64,000 bases of DNA from the NCBI GenBank assembly GCA_014529385.2, contig CM043960.1:73877410-73941409 (forward strand), in the 5' to 3' direction. Below, piece by piece: positions 23,698 to 34,989 of this stretch; position 1 is the stretch's first letter; each line of letters begins with the position of its first letter. Source of the stretch: Adiantum capillus-veneris. Its lineage: Eukaryota > Streptophyta > Polypodiopsida > Polypodiales > Pteridaceae. The position numbers and the translations under genes were made by a program. Under the pieces are notes generated by a model. The model was not told the origin of the DNA. It made no database searches and saw only the letters and a list, made by a program, of their open reading frames with translations.

Positions 23698-24115
23698 AAT
23701 CCAACTTTTTGAAGATAGTGGCTTTGAGTTGTAAATCCCAAAACTTGTCTACATATTTGTGAATGGATTCGTAGGGAGAGAGCTTCAAGCTTCGCCATTC
23801 ACTGAGTACTTTGTCTTTGGCATCGGTGGCCAAAAACTGCTTCATAGTGGAACCTCTTAAAGCTTTCCATATTTGTGGAGCTTCACCGTTGGACCATAGG
23901 CTAGACCACCATTGCCTGGCGGAATTTTGAAAGTTCATAGCTCCATGGCGTAGCTTAGAGGACTTCGTGAAGCCCTCATCTCCAAACGCCCCATCAAATT
24001 GTTGGATAAAGGCCAAGACTTTGTCCGTAGCACCAAAAGTGCCATCATAGGTAAGGAAAGAGATTATCTTCCCTCCCTCTTTGAATTTTTTGAGCTTGGA
24101 CGACCTCTTCCACAC
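23657..24115 (-). pseudogene. Gag core (capsid-like) of the chromovirus
   Basis: 152 codons with FLTYDGTFGATDKVLAFIQQFDGAF, SARQWWSSLW and SEWRSLKLSPYESIHKYVDKFWDL, the typical retrotransposon gag blocks that build the particle shell. Separated from the upstream gag piece by a frame change near 24,115-24,150. Confidence 0.85.
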
Positions 24116-24145
24116 AGCATAGGATTTCCTATGGCCTCTTCTTTT

Positions 24146-24832
24146 TTATGGTTCAAAGGTTGCACCATCACTTTCTTCAGAAGATGAAGAATTTGAGGAA
24201 GATGGAGAAGAGGGTGACCTCTTTCTCGCCTTTTTCTTTCCTTGATCTTCTTTGTCTTCACCATCACTTTCATAAGAGGAAGAGGATGAAGAAGATGGAT
24301 AAGAGGGTGTCCTCTTTCTCGCCTTTTTCTTTTCTTGATTTTTGTCATCCCTCTTTGAAGTATGGCATGGAGAAGTATGCGATGGTCTTCTCCGTTTTGG
24401 AGGTGATGGAGAGCGTTTAGCTGGCCGTCTTCGTGGAGCCATCTCCACCGAGGTAGCAGGAGACTCACTTCTTTGTCGTTCCTTCGGTGGAGGCTCTAGA
24501 ATTATCCTTTGAGAAGGAGATGTGTCATCAAGGAGCAAATTTCTGAGCCCTTCATATGGATCCTCTTCTTCTTCCCAAATCGGAGAGAGGCCTCTTTTGG
24601 AAGTCTCGCAAGGAGGCCTTCTAGGTGCTCTCTTGTCATGGTGGGGAGCTTGGAGAATCCCATGAGCACGCAGCTGCCGTTGCACTTCACTTTGGAGGGA
24701 TGGACTGCCCATGGCTTGTTGAAGTCTATAAACAAGATAGTTAACAAGCATTGGGGCATCATTAGTAGCTTGCTCATTAGCAAAATCAAAGTTATCAACA
24801 TTGATTTCACTCTCTTTACTATTATTAGCCAT
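24146..24832 (-). pseudogene. Gag N-terminus, serine/arginine-rich
   Basis: 228 codons from an ATG at 24,832. Residues 1-80 include a leucine-rich helix region (MLVNYLVYRLQQA). From about residue 110 the protein is built of Arg/Ser/Pro and Lys-rich segments, with two near-repeats of KKARKR followed by a serine run and an acidic stretch. Such regions in gag often bind nucleic acid; that is inference. Confidence 0.75.
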
Positions 24833-25249
24833 TCTAACAACTTTTAGGTGTAAAAATTTTAGGTGTACTTTGGCACTTCAAGCCCTAGTTGCTACTCCTC
24901 TTTACCCCTTTATAAAAAGCACTCAAGCTATTGTACCCGTGGCTCGAATACCATTAATTGCAAGGAATAAAAGAGAGGGTCGTTCAACACCAAAACAACA
25001 CTGGCTCCTGTCAAGCTTCTAATAGCTCAATAGTGGCTAGGTTGTAGGCAAGCCCCATAGGACTCCACTATTAAGACCATAGCTCTCAACAGTGATGCCC
25101 CGTTAACTGCACAAAGGCAGGCGCACCGCAAGGCCGGAAAATCCCTACTCTACTTAATCACATGCAATTAATAGTACCAACCATTTATAGCTAGCTTGAC
25201 GACCTCCCTTCTTGAGCAAGAAAAGAGAAATCTTGTCCTCTAATACCAA
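24833..25249 (-). promoter_or_regulatory. Leader and initiator tRNA-Met primer site
   Basis: On the - strand the sequence directly after the 5' LTR reads TTGGTATTAGAGGAC (plus coordinates about 25,235-25,249), which fits the complement of the 3' end of initiator tRNA-Met (TGGTATCAGAGC) with small changes. The remaining ~400 bp up to the gag ATG is untranslated leader. Confidence 0.8.
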
Positions 25250-26844
25250 TGTAACATTTAATGGTCTAGTAACTTGTGTGTAGCGGACAATAGCATGAAC
25301 ATAGTGATCATTTCATTAGAATAGCTTCCTAATGAGAATAACAAGATTGCTTGGGTAGAGAGAGCAACAAAAAGTATAACACATAGTTAGATAGCATGAA
25401 CAATACTTCAAAAGAGAGAGAAATTAAGAATTTGACAATTGTTGAGGACCGGATTTACATGGAGCTGGTCCCCCCTCCAAAAGGCTTTGTATTATGGTTT
25501 CTTTCATCAAGAGAAACATTTTACAATACAATTCTTTGTGTTCCTTCAATACTAGCTAGTGCAATAAAGATGGAAACTTCATGCACTAAGCAAAACACTT
25601 ATCAAACACAACATCAATTCCCTCACAGTCTCAGACCCAACACCTCACATACCTTTGAAGGAGGTGAGAGCTAGTGGGGTATGAGAGTAGATTGAGAGGA
25701 AGAAGGACTATTCTTACAAGAAAGATGTACATCTCCTCACATAATCACTCATATTAGCATAGATTAGCTTAGTAATTAGCATGGTAGAGGAGATGAGCAT
25801 GCATTGAATCTTGGATCTTGGTTGGATTTGCATCACAAAGCCAAGAGTTGTTGATGTAGGCCTCCCTTCTCACAAGCTTGGAGTAGGTGGTAAGCTTTCC
25901 ATTAAAGCTTGAGAAGGAGAGAGAGTCTTCTTTGCTTCACACATGAGATTGTGTGGCTGTTTGTGTAATAATGCCTTGCAAAAATCATCCCCCTCTCTCT
26001 CTTGGTCGACCCCTCTTGCTATTTGCTCATCCTCCCACCTCGTTGGACCTCCCCAGGCCTAGCCAATGGAAATTAAGCAGCATAAGTGGTCGTCTTTTCA
26101 CATGTGTCCCCCTTTCCCCTTTTGTGAGAGATTTAGGTAATTACTTAATTCAACTAAACTCTCATTGGACCCCTTTGCCTCCTGGCCAATAAGAATCAGG
26201 CAAGCCATTGGGCTGCCGAATGTTCATTGGACCCCTTGGGAGACAGTTCGATAGTCTTCTAGAGAGCTTAATTCTTATTGGTTCTTTTTATTAAGTGTTT
26301 TTAAATTAATTAAACTAGATTTACTCTAGTTTAATTCTCATTGGTCCACCTTCAAGGCCATCCAATAGGAACTGAGTACACCTTGTGGGCATCTGGGCTA
26401 GGGAGTTGACATGTGTCCCTCATTCCCTTTGTGTAAAGGGAGCTTGTGCGTATGTGTGTGTGTGAGTTTCTTTCTCATCTCCTACTTCTAGGGATCGCCC
26501 CCTCCTATGTAGGGATGGTTGAAGACTTTTGGGACACATACAAAGCATCCAATTTCCCTAGACTTTTGACCTTTGGACAGAAACTTTGAATTTTGGAACC
26601 TTAGCATTTTGGAAGTCTTAATGGGCTGAACCTTAGGGTCTTTTAAGCCCATTGGTGCACATTGCTCTTTTGCAGATGGCCCCCCTTATGGATGCCTATT
26701 TTCCCTCCTTTGGATCCCTACTGTGGCTGGTCTACTAGCGCAACCAATATTCTAGCTTTTTCTCCCCTGGCACTTCCCCATATTAAATGATCAGTTTAAC
26801 ATGAGAAAATCATTTAGGAGAATTAGATATTGATTATTATGACA
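25250..26844 (-). repeat. 5' LTR of the chromovirus
   Basis: 1,595 bp partner of 17,969-19,569. Begins TGTAACA and ends TATGACA on the + strand, giving TG...CA ends. The two LTRs differ at many places, including a shorter (GT)n here, so insertion is considerably older than that of the element at 38,794. Confidence 0.92.
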
Positions 26845-26849
26845 TACGT

Positions 26850-27387
26850 GGTGTTTTCACCCTACCAAAAGTCAAAAAGTGGTCTAACCCTTGTTCAAAT
26901 GACATATTGGTGATATACGCTATCACACATCACTCATATAAGCGGAGCATGCCCATAAAGCACGCAAATCAACTGAATCATATTGCTCATGCTGAGAATA
27001 AATTTGTAATATTTTTTTTCATGCATGCTTGGACATAGCCCCAGTTAGGTTTTTGACCATATGGAAACTTTGTTATGAGTCTCTAGACCACTTCTATACT
27101 GCCAAGCTAAAAAACAAAAATCATATCTCTTGTGAATATCATCCAAATGTGAGTGTAGCTAAGTGCAGAAACCCTTGTTTCATCAAGACCGAGGAAAAGT
27201 CAATATCGACAATAGATATGAAAAAATTGTAATTTTTTCTTGATCTTGCATGAATCATAGTTTTTCATTTTTTTTTGTGAATTCTACATGAATCATATAG
27301 TCATTCTAAGTCGACTAGAGAATCAATAAGTCAAATGGATGCTTGAAAGCATGAAAATTGCCAATTGAGCTCTGAAAGTCATTAAAA
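26850..27387. other. No recognisable feature
   Basis: AT-rich sequence between the chromovirus target duplication and the next coding-like stretch. No terminus or coding signature seen. Confidence 0.5.
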
Positions 27388-28270
27388 ATGTTATCATCAT
27401 GTGATCATTTTACAAGAGCTACGAAGATTGATGGCAAGGGCACACCCAAAAAGTGGAGTGGGGAGAAGAAACGCGAACAATTTCTAGGTTTCACTTTCCT
27501 AAGAGATTCTCTAAAGGAGTCCTCTACCTATATTGAAAGAGAGAGATTGGAGTTAGAAGGAGAAATAGTTTATGAAGCTATCTACAGAGATGAGGCGAGT
27601 AACATGGTATTGATTCCCATGATTCTGAAAGAAGCATATAGCACAAGAAGTTTTGGACAAATTCTCACAATAATTCCCACATTGTGATTTTCCTCAACAT
27701 CATGAGCTTCTGTGAGGGAGGCATTGCATATCTAGCTAGGTACAATTGGGGGCTCGGAACCGTCGGCCCGGTGGGGGGGGCGGTGGTCCCTTGTCCCCAA
27801 TCGTACCTAGCTAGGTATGCGGTGCCTCTCGAGCAGAATCTCATGATGTTATGCATTGTATGAAAAACACTGGAAAAGATTTCATTTTCCTACATGAGAA
27901 AATTTTTAAATCTTCTTGTGTATAGTCTCGACAAGAGATTACCAACGGCGGAGAAAACTCTAGAAAATACGGATCTCCTCCATTATTTCACTTGTGCCTT
28001 GTGGAATCAGCATAGAAAGAGCTCATGAGTTATACACAAGCATCAAGGAGGATGGTAACATGAGACGAAGTCCTTATCATAGTAGTTCTGATTGCCAAAG
28101 CTTTACATTTATCGGATGAAGGCGCGCACCCATGAAGGGAAAGGAATTTTTCAGATATGATCTATAAAGAAGCTGAGCTGCCAATGCGGATGTTCATACG
28201 GTTCTTCTCTATTAAAGATGAGAGGCCAGCCCGATTCACAACTAACCCCAAGATTGCCATGGTCTCGGAT
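27388..28270 (+). pseudogene. Unidentified coding relic, left part
   Basis: An open frame at 27,388-27,687 (KIDGKGTPKKWSGEKKREQF, then FTFLRDSLKESS) and a later frame at about 28,110-28,260 (SDMIYKEAELPMRMF, FSIKDERPARF, NPKIAMVSD) look like parts of one protein. Its last block, NPKIAMVSD, reappears at 30,805 followed by more of the same protein. The family is unknown to me; being dispersed and decayed, it is probably a transposon protein. A hairpin element at 27,696-27,853 separates the two frames. Confidence 0.45.
27696..27853. repeat. GC-rich hairpin, MITE-like
   Basis: Arms of about 56 bp (27,696-27,751 and 27,795-27,853) pair with a few mismatches; the best part is GCATATCTAGCTAGGTACAA against its inverted copy. 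The 43 bp between the arms is strikingly GC-rich, with a run of eight G. It interrupts the surrounding coding-like sequence. Either a small foldback transposon or a structured RNA; I see no open frame in it. Confidence 0.65.
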
Positions 28271-28847
28271 TGAGACCATGGAAGGCTAGTCTCATGACAT
28301 TGTTGTGGCTACCAAGGGCATAGAATAACACCTTTAAGCTTGAACCTCAAGTGCATATCCTAATATATGGCTAGCATCTAAGTAAATGGCCTCATGTTAT
28401 CCTTGTGGCTACCAATGGAAAGAGACTCAAACTTTATCTCAGGCCGCATATGTATATGCTAGTGTAGCACTACTGTGCAATGTGATAGCCTCATGGCATC
28501 CTTGTGGCTACCAAGGGCATGGAAAAACACTTTTAGGCTCAAACTTAAGTTTGAGCCTCATCAAAATATGCTAGTGTAGACGTAGGGTGCAAGGATAGCC
28601 TCAGACTGTAGCCTCAGACTGTTACCATATACATGTGGTAGTGATGTGTGTGAACACATTAAGACCGTCGAGGCATTTTTTCCCTCTTTAGGAGGTTTTT
28701 TCACCCTGTGCATTGTATATACGCACATTACTCTAGGGCTTTCTATCTTTCCATTGCACACTAAGTAACACACTCTCTATTGTGTGCCTTGAGCTTCGTT
28801 CATCTTCTCCAAGCTGTGTGCGTTTCTTTGCAACCCTAATTCCAACA
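28271..28847 (+). repeat. 5' LTR of a truncated Ty1/copia element
   Basis: Starts TGAGACCATGG and ends TTCCAACA two bases before a tRNA-Met primer site. It contains three related sub-repeats with CCTTGTGGCTACCAA (about 28,307, 28,397 and 28,497) and a TATA-like GTATATACG near 28,718. The left boundary is inferred from TG and the flanking duplication, so is less sure than the right one. Confidence 0.7.
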
Positions 28848-28849
28848 AT

Positions 28850-28864
28850 TGGTATCAGAGCAGG
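28850..28864 (+). promoter_or_regulatory. Primer site for initiator tRNA-Met
   Basis: TGGTATCAGAGCAGG, a near perfect complement of the 3' end of plant initiator tRNA-Met, two bases after the LTR end. Confidence 0.9.
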
Positions 28865-29183
28865 TTGCGTCCTCCCGAGCTTAGTTGTCGCCAGCAGCTC
28901 CAATACACACCCTCTCACTTTCTTTGATTACTATGAGTTTTGGCGAGCGTTCATAGGTTGACAAATATTTCGGGAAGGCTCATAGAACTTAGTATGCTCA
29001 GATTCCTCATTGGGGCTCATTTCGGCCTCCATTTCCACTACAGGTAGTGCTGCACAGGCTATTTCATCATTTTGTGCAGAGTTTTTGTCAGTGCCATTTT
29101 CTGCATAACAAGTGCCTTACACTCTTCTACAGTTTGTGCTCTCCTCTTTTCGGGCAGGTTTTACATCAGATGCAACATGTACC

Positions 29184-29461
29184 ATGGCTGATAATAGCAC
29201 AGATGTGTTCAAGATGTTTGCTGCTGCTGAGGACAGATTGGATGGGGACAATTACCCTATGTGGTCTTACATGATGCAACATATTCTTGTGTCGAAGGGT
29301 GTCTGGAATATTGCACAAGGCATTGATGTACGTCCCGGTTCTGAGGATGCAGGCGATGTTGAGGATGTGGCAGGTCTTACTGTAAGGATTGTTGCTATTA
29401 GAGTTGTTTTGCCTACGGTAGAACAATCTTGTTGGGATGTAAAAGTGTTTAATTGAGAGTA
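29184..29461 (+). pseudogene. Ty1/copia gag, N-terminal fragment
   Basis: Reads MADNSTDVF, then DRLDGDNYPMWSYMMQHILV, GVWNIAQGID, RPGSEDAGDVEDV and a VVLPTVEQSCWD block, the usual start of plant copia gag. An upstream in-frame ATG at 29,112 exists, but 29,184 is the family start. The gag is cut after about 90 codons where the inverted-repeat transposon begins at 29,462, and the remaining gag-pol is absent from the window. Confidence 0.85.
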
Positions 29462-30802
29462 TTAACACTAGAATGGTAACCTAACAGGACATAAAAGTGT
29501 CCTTTCAGGGTTTGGGAAAAATTTTCCAAAACCATAGTAGATCCACTCATTTTGAAAAATCCTTTCATGAGCTTATAGTTCAATAACTACTTCATATGGA
29601 AAAAATGATAAACTTGTAATTTTTCTCATCCCTTGGTCACTACAAGCCTCCAAAGTTGATGGACCAGTGCATTTTGCCCAAAACAGCAATTTCTTACGAT
29701 TGATTGCATATAAATAAGAGTGGGGATTTTTGTAGGACATGAGATAAAATGCCCTGTTAGCTTCAATGGGTTGGTGACCAGAACATATGGTTGCTTTTAC
29801 CTCACTGATTCTTTTTTGGGCAAGAATAATAGGTACAAAAAGTTGCATTTTTGCCATTCTGCAGACCTATCATCAAAGTTTCTATAGTCACGCTCAATAC
29901 AGATACTATATACATGTTTTCTTAGTTCCCTTTGGGCCTTTGGATTCAAAAGGAGCCATGGAGCATGTCAAAAGGATAATGGATCTCTTACAATTGGAAC
30001 CTTGCGGGCAATGATAAAGTGCTAAATACAGCAAACATGAAAAAACTGGGTTTAGCATTATGACCTCTAGAAACCCATAGAAACTACTCAATATCTAGCC
30101 AAGTTTGTAGTCTATGATTAGATATGGTTACTACCTACGAAATACACACAATTGGCCTAAGAAACTAGCAATATTGAGAAAGTTATACTTGCTACTCTAA
30201 AATGTATCGTATTCTTCAGCAATCGAAAAACTCAACCATCATCATATACTATGCTATATAGCATATTAGGTCCCCCAAAACTCAAGGAAGATTAGCTTTA
30301 TGTTATACATTGCACTTACACAATCAAAATTGAATTTGAATATCAAGAAAGCCACCAAAAAAATCATAAAAGTGCTAATTTTGCCCAAAAAACAGGATTA
30401 TGCAATTCTTGTAAATTGGTCATAACTTTCAATTTTAACACTAGGTCTCCCCAGAAGCATCAAAACATGTTGAGAACTATGAAGGCCTAACCTCTAGCCA
30501 TCTAAACCTCACAAACATGAAGTTTAGAGTGGTATAGTTGCCAAAAAGTGAAAAAAAGCCAAAAATAGGACCCGGTTTTTCACACAGTTTAGGTTCAAAA
30601 ATGTTGCGCAAGAGTAAGGTTAATGGTGAGATCGATACTCCAAAAAAAATTCTAAGTTTTTTTCATCTCATAAGGCAACTTTGTGGATATATAGCACCTA
30701 GAAATTCATTTTCATATCAAATAATTCAAGTAAAATGGTCACTTAACAGGACACAAAAGTGTCCAAGGACATAAAAGTGTCCTGTTACCATTCTAGTGTT
30801 AA
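29462..30802. mobile_element. 1.34 kb DNA transposon with TTAA/CACTA-type termini
   Basis: Inverted termini TTAACACTAGAATGGTAAC face each other, 19 bp perfect. The ends can be read as TTAA target duplication plus CACTAG..., or as CACTA-type TIRs. Subterminal copies of GGACA-TAAAAG-TGTCC, itself an inverted repeat, occur once at the left and twice at the right. Inside there is no transposase-like frame; the longest + frame has 78 codons. It is a non-autonomous element inserted in the copia gag. Confidence 0.8.
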
Positions 30803-31110
30803 AGCTAACCCCAAGATTGCCATGGTCTCTGATGTGGGTGCGACATCTTCTGTAGTTAAAGTCAAGATCAAAGAGCTGGCAAGAGCTATACAGATAGAAG
30901 AAAGGATGCGGTGAGACACCATAATAGTAGCACTTTGCTCGATAAGATGATCTATAGAGAGAGAATGAAGCCTTGTAGAAAGAAAACGAAGATCTAAAAG
31001 CAATGTAGGCAAGACTAGAGTGTCACCCACAAGAGTTCCATCAAGGAGAAAAACATGAAGATGGCGATGAACATAGGGAAGGGGCATCTCAAGGACCACC
31101 CACACAACCA
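30803..31110 (+). pseudogene. Unidentified coding relic, right part
   Basis: Opens with NPKIAMVSDVGATSSVVKVKIKELARAIQIEERM, repeating the NPKIAMVSD block of 28,240-28,270 and continuing it. The segment IKELARAIQIEE resembles IKELQARIIIEDES at 35,090, suggesting the same protein family there. Predicted helical and charged; no known domain. Confidence 0.45.
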
Positions 31111-31120
31111 CAAAGTGAAA

Positions 31121-32249
31121 GGTCCCCCAACCTAACGATCTAAAGTTGGGACACGGTCCTTAACAAGTCTTTAGTCCTAATAAAAACTAAAGTCTTTAAA
31201 TATGAAAAATTCGGGAATAAACCTTTGCCATTGGCAATGCCTGGGGACTATAGCCCTAGGAGAAGATCTAATCCTATCTCGCAGCAAAAACAAGACAAAA
31301 TCTAAAAAGATCTAAAAAACATTTCGGCCCTATAACCTCTACAAATGGGCTAAGGAATCCTTGTCCAACGCTTTTTTCCCTCTACGTGAGTGAGGGCACA
31401 GCCCGTTGGTGGACTCCTCTTCCACCACTGAATAATTTTTTTAGACCTTAATGTGCGGGAATGGATACTTACCTTACTTATCAGGTCCACTCATCCATGA
31501 TTGACAACCTTACTCAATCCCCACTTACCATTGTCCACTCACACATGCTTCTTTATTTTCTATTTACTACCACATTCTTTCTACACTTAAATTAATGGTT
31601 CCTTCTAATTTCCAATAACAATGATTTCTTAGAACAAGTATTGGAAAAAACATTGGAAAGAATTCTTGAACAAACAGAAATATTTAGAGTTAAGACAAGG
31701 TACAGTCACTTAGAATAATCCTTGAAAACCTGACTTGTACTTAACTTGCCTCAAGCACATCTATACATGGGTGAAAAACGACACCCTTATTCATAGTCTA
31801 ATGTGAAAAAGTCATCACCCAAAGATTGGAATGCCCATACACCAAACCAGGTGCCCATACAACTGAGCGGTTCCCCTAGGATAAAAACAATATCCTAAGA
31901 TATATACAAAAATACACATGCACGGAGTAAAAACTCTTCGTACATGCCAGAGTAACCGACTTATTATTGGTGGCTAAAAAGATTTCATTGCTCATCATCT
32001 GAAGTGAAAATATTTCAAGGAATCAGAGGTGTTTTGAGACAAGTTGTCTTAAGGATGATCAACCATCTCTTTGCTAGTTCAATCAAGCTAACCCAAATAT
32101 TTCTTTCCTAGTTTACAAACAAATGTACGATGTTTCTTGAAATGTACCCTTTCGTTTTTTATCATTTTAATAATTCCTATGTACTTTTTCACTCTTTAAC
32201 AGATTCAGTGTTATCACATGAAAAGAAATTGAACTACTTATGAACTTAC
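31121..32249. other. Degenerate stretch, no clear feature
   Basis: On the - strand about 31,850-31,920 reads FTPCMCIFVYILGYCFYPRGTAQLYGH across frames, which may be eroded coding sequence belonging with the - strand start at 32,437. Nothing firmer. Confidence 0.35.
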
Positions 32250-32437
32250 TTTATAAGAAAGACCCACATGTGAGACTCATCCAGAATCTATTGAGGCTCA
32301 TGGGCACAAACACTCTAGTCCATCGGCTTGCTACTTGGACCGGCCTCGTGGTCATGTGTGGCCTTGGCCCTGGCCCTCTTTGTGTTGCTATCATCCTCTT
32401 CAGGTCGTTGACTTGTATGGGTCCTTTTGGGAGCCAT
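32250..32437 (-). pseudogene. Start of an unidentified Lys/Arg-rich protein
   Basis: From an ATG at 32,437 the - strand reads MAPKRTHTSQRPEEDD, NTKRARAKATHDHEAG and then a stop after about 41 codons, with the same frame continuing for another 20. Composition suggests the N-terminus of a nuclear or gag-type transposon protein. Unassigned. Confidence 0.35.
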
Positions 32438-32639
32438 GGTCTTTATCCTTATAAAAGGATGCTTAAACCATTAGGTAAAGTGTCAAAACTCAAACTTACC
32501 ATAGAATTTCCATAACTTAATTTCACTTTTCTAAGAACCTAAGACTATTCATTGAATTACAGTATTATAAATAACTTCTAGTGGTGTGATATCATTCTCG
32601 AGGTTCTTGATATCTTAATTTAGCTATATGAATGCACGT

Positions 32640-33980
32640 CTATTTTTTTGTAAAACTATTTTGCTAACTTTTTTCTTTAATTTGCAGTAAAAATAGTAAC
32701 TTTTTGACATAGTACTTTCTTAACTACATACTTGAGCAATATAATTTTATCTTAGCTTTCTTATGGTGTTCTTAAAGCTCTAGTAATTATCCTATAACTT
32801 TTTGAGTTAACTTCTTAATTTTACCTTTTAAATATAGTAAAAAATGGCTCATTTTTTACTTAATAATTATTAACATAATTATCTGATGGAGATCAATATA
32901 TTTCAACTTCTTAATAAGATACTATACCTCTAGAAATTATCTTAAATTTTTTTAAGAGAGTTTGTTAATTATTTCCTCTATTCTTTTTGAGAAAAATAGA
33001 AGAATTTTTATAAATTAATCAACTAAATAAAATACTAATTACAAGATAATTTAGTATGTATCTTGCTTAATTGTAAGCTAAAATTAGAGAATTTAAGTAA
33101 TAGTAAGTAGCCAAACTAATTATCCAATTATAAGATAATGATCATGATATTCTAACTTTGTAATATTCCTTTGAAAATTATCTCACTAACTTTTAAGCTA
33201 TTTTACTAATTATTTTGCTTAAGTTTTAGCTAAAAAAGAGAATTTAAGCAAAGTAATTGGCACAATAATTAAATAATTATGAGATAACTATCACAAGCTT
33301 CTAACATAGTAGTCTTCCTTTGAAAATTATCTCACTAACTTCTAAGCTAGTTTACTAATTTTTTTGCTAAAAGTAGATAATTTAAGCAATAGTAATTAAC
33401 AAAACTAGATATCTAACTACAAAGTAATTAATACAAGCTTCATACACTGCTATATTTCTCTAAAAATTCTCAATAATTTCTAAGATAATTCACTAATTAT
33501 CTTGTTCATTTTTTCTACAAAAAGCAAAGGATTTAAGCAATAGTAGTTAATAAAACTAATTAACTAATTGTGAGATAATTATCACGGATTCTTAAGACTA
33601 TAGTTTTTCTTTGAAAAGTATCTCATTAGATTTTAAGCTAATTGACTAAATATCTTGCGTAATTGTCTATTAAAAATTACAAAAATTAAGAAATAGTAAT
33701 TAAAAAAACTAATTATCTAATTATGAGATAATTATCATGGGTTTCTAACATTGTAGTCTATCTTTGAAAATTATCTCACCAACTTCTAAGCTAAGTTACT
33801 AATTATCTTGCTTAAGTTTTTGTTAAAAATAGAGAATTGAAACAATAGTAATTAGCAAAACTAATTAACTAATTATGAAATGATTATCACAAGTTTCTAG
33901 CACTATATTCTACCTTTGAAAAGTATCCTATAATTTTTTAATCTATATTCCTAAAAGTTTCATCAATGTTAGATTGGAAA
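32640..33980. repeat. AT-rich tandem array, ~149 bp unit
   Basis: A diverged unit recurs with landmarks TCTCACTAACTTCTAAGCTA, AATTTAAGCAATAGTAATTA and ATTATGAGATAATTATCAC. The first landmark falls near 33,181, 33,330, 33,476, 33,622, 33,773 and 33,925, intervals of 146 to 152 bp. Weaker units extend left to about 32,640. About eight or nine units in all, no open frame. Confidence 0.75.
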
Positions 33981-34860
33981 TAGACAATTTTTGCCTAAAT
34001 AAATACTAAAATATTTCATATAATTTGTATTTATTAAGATCAAAATTAGATCATTTTAGTCCTCATATAAGTTAATAATTAATTAAATTACTAATCATAA
34101 TCAAAGATTAAGTATTCAATAGTTTAATAACATATAAGAGTGTAATTATTAGTAGAGAGAGGTTTAATATTTCCTAATAAATAAGATAATTAGAAAAATA
34201 GACAAAAATTAATAGGTCTTTCACTAATATAATGGGATTAGTGTTCATTACGTTGATTAGTCAACTACAGTTTTTGCTCTCTAGTGTTTTTTGTGTAGAG
34301 TCTCTCTATGCTAGAGAGAATTTGCCAAGGTCTCCGAGTCTAAGTGAAAATGTGAAGCCTAGGGTGGTCTATATATACGTTTTTCTGGCACCCTGGGCCT
34401 GTCATTGACAGTTCCCTACTTCCCAAGCAAGCTTCTAGCTACATATTGAGCCCCTTGTTGCTATTTCTGACCCTCACAGGTTCATCATATCACCCTTAGC
34501 ACCTGCCCCACTTTAATTTTGAAATTTTGCTATCTTTAGGTCAATTTTTTGCTTTAACAGGAAATATCTCGTCCATGTGGAAAACTTTTTGATAGGCCAT
34601 GTGAAAAATCATGTGTTTTGATAATTACTAAAAGTCTTCAGTTATCTCTTTGAATGAAAGTAGTTGTCATGAAAACTTCCACTAGTAAGGATATGGGGGT
34701 CGATTTTGTCCGAAACTGATTTAGAAAATTTATTGGTTGAAGTAAGGTGGTGCTTAAGATTCTAAAAATACCAATTTTTTCTATATTTGGGGAAGTTCTC
34801 AATGATTTTCAGAATCAAGGCTCTTTCAATGGGCTTTGTACACCTTTTCTTTATTACAAA
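33981..34860. other. AT-rich stretch, no clear feature
   Basis: Continues AT-rich to about 34,250. Around 34,300-34,390 there is a small inverted repeat (TCTCTCTATGCTAGAGAGA) and a TATA-like TATATATACG, possibly a worn LTR promoter, but no termini can be placed. Confidence 0.4.
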
Positions 34861-34989
34861 AACTAGAAACCTTACAAAAGGGCACAACGCTCAACGACTA
34901 CACAAACTACAGATTCATCAAGAACGCCTAGTGAAAGAGGCATAGAAGAAGGGCCAAAAGAGTCATAAGCATACTCGGATGTCCCTGAA

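Larger units (their letters stand above)
17969..26844 (-). mobile_element. Full-length Ty3/gypsy chromovirus, frameshifted
   Basis: An 8.9 kb element on the - strand with both LTRs, an initiator tRNA-Met primer site, a purine tract and the target duplication TACGT at 17,964-17,968 and 26,845-26,849. Reading from high to low coordinates, gag, protease, RT, RNase H, integrase and a chromodomain follow in the usual order. Each is open over long pieces but in several frames. The chromodomain places it among chromoviruses, whose integration is guided to chromatin marks. Confidence 0.92.

Noticed and set aside
23272-23734. Open frames of 90-130 codons on the + strand
   Set aside because: They are the antisense shadow of the chromovirus gag and protease region.
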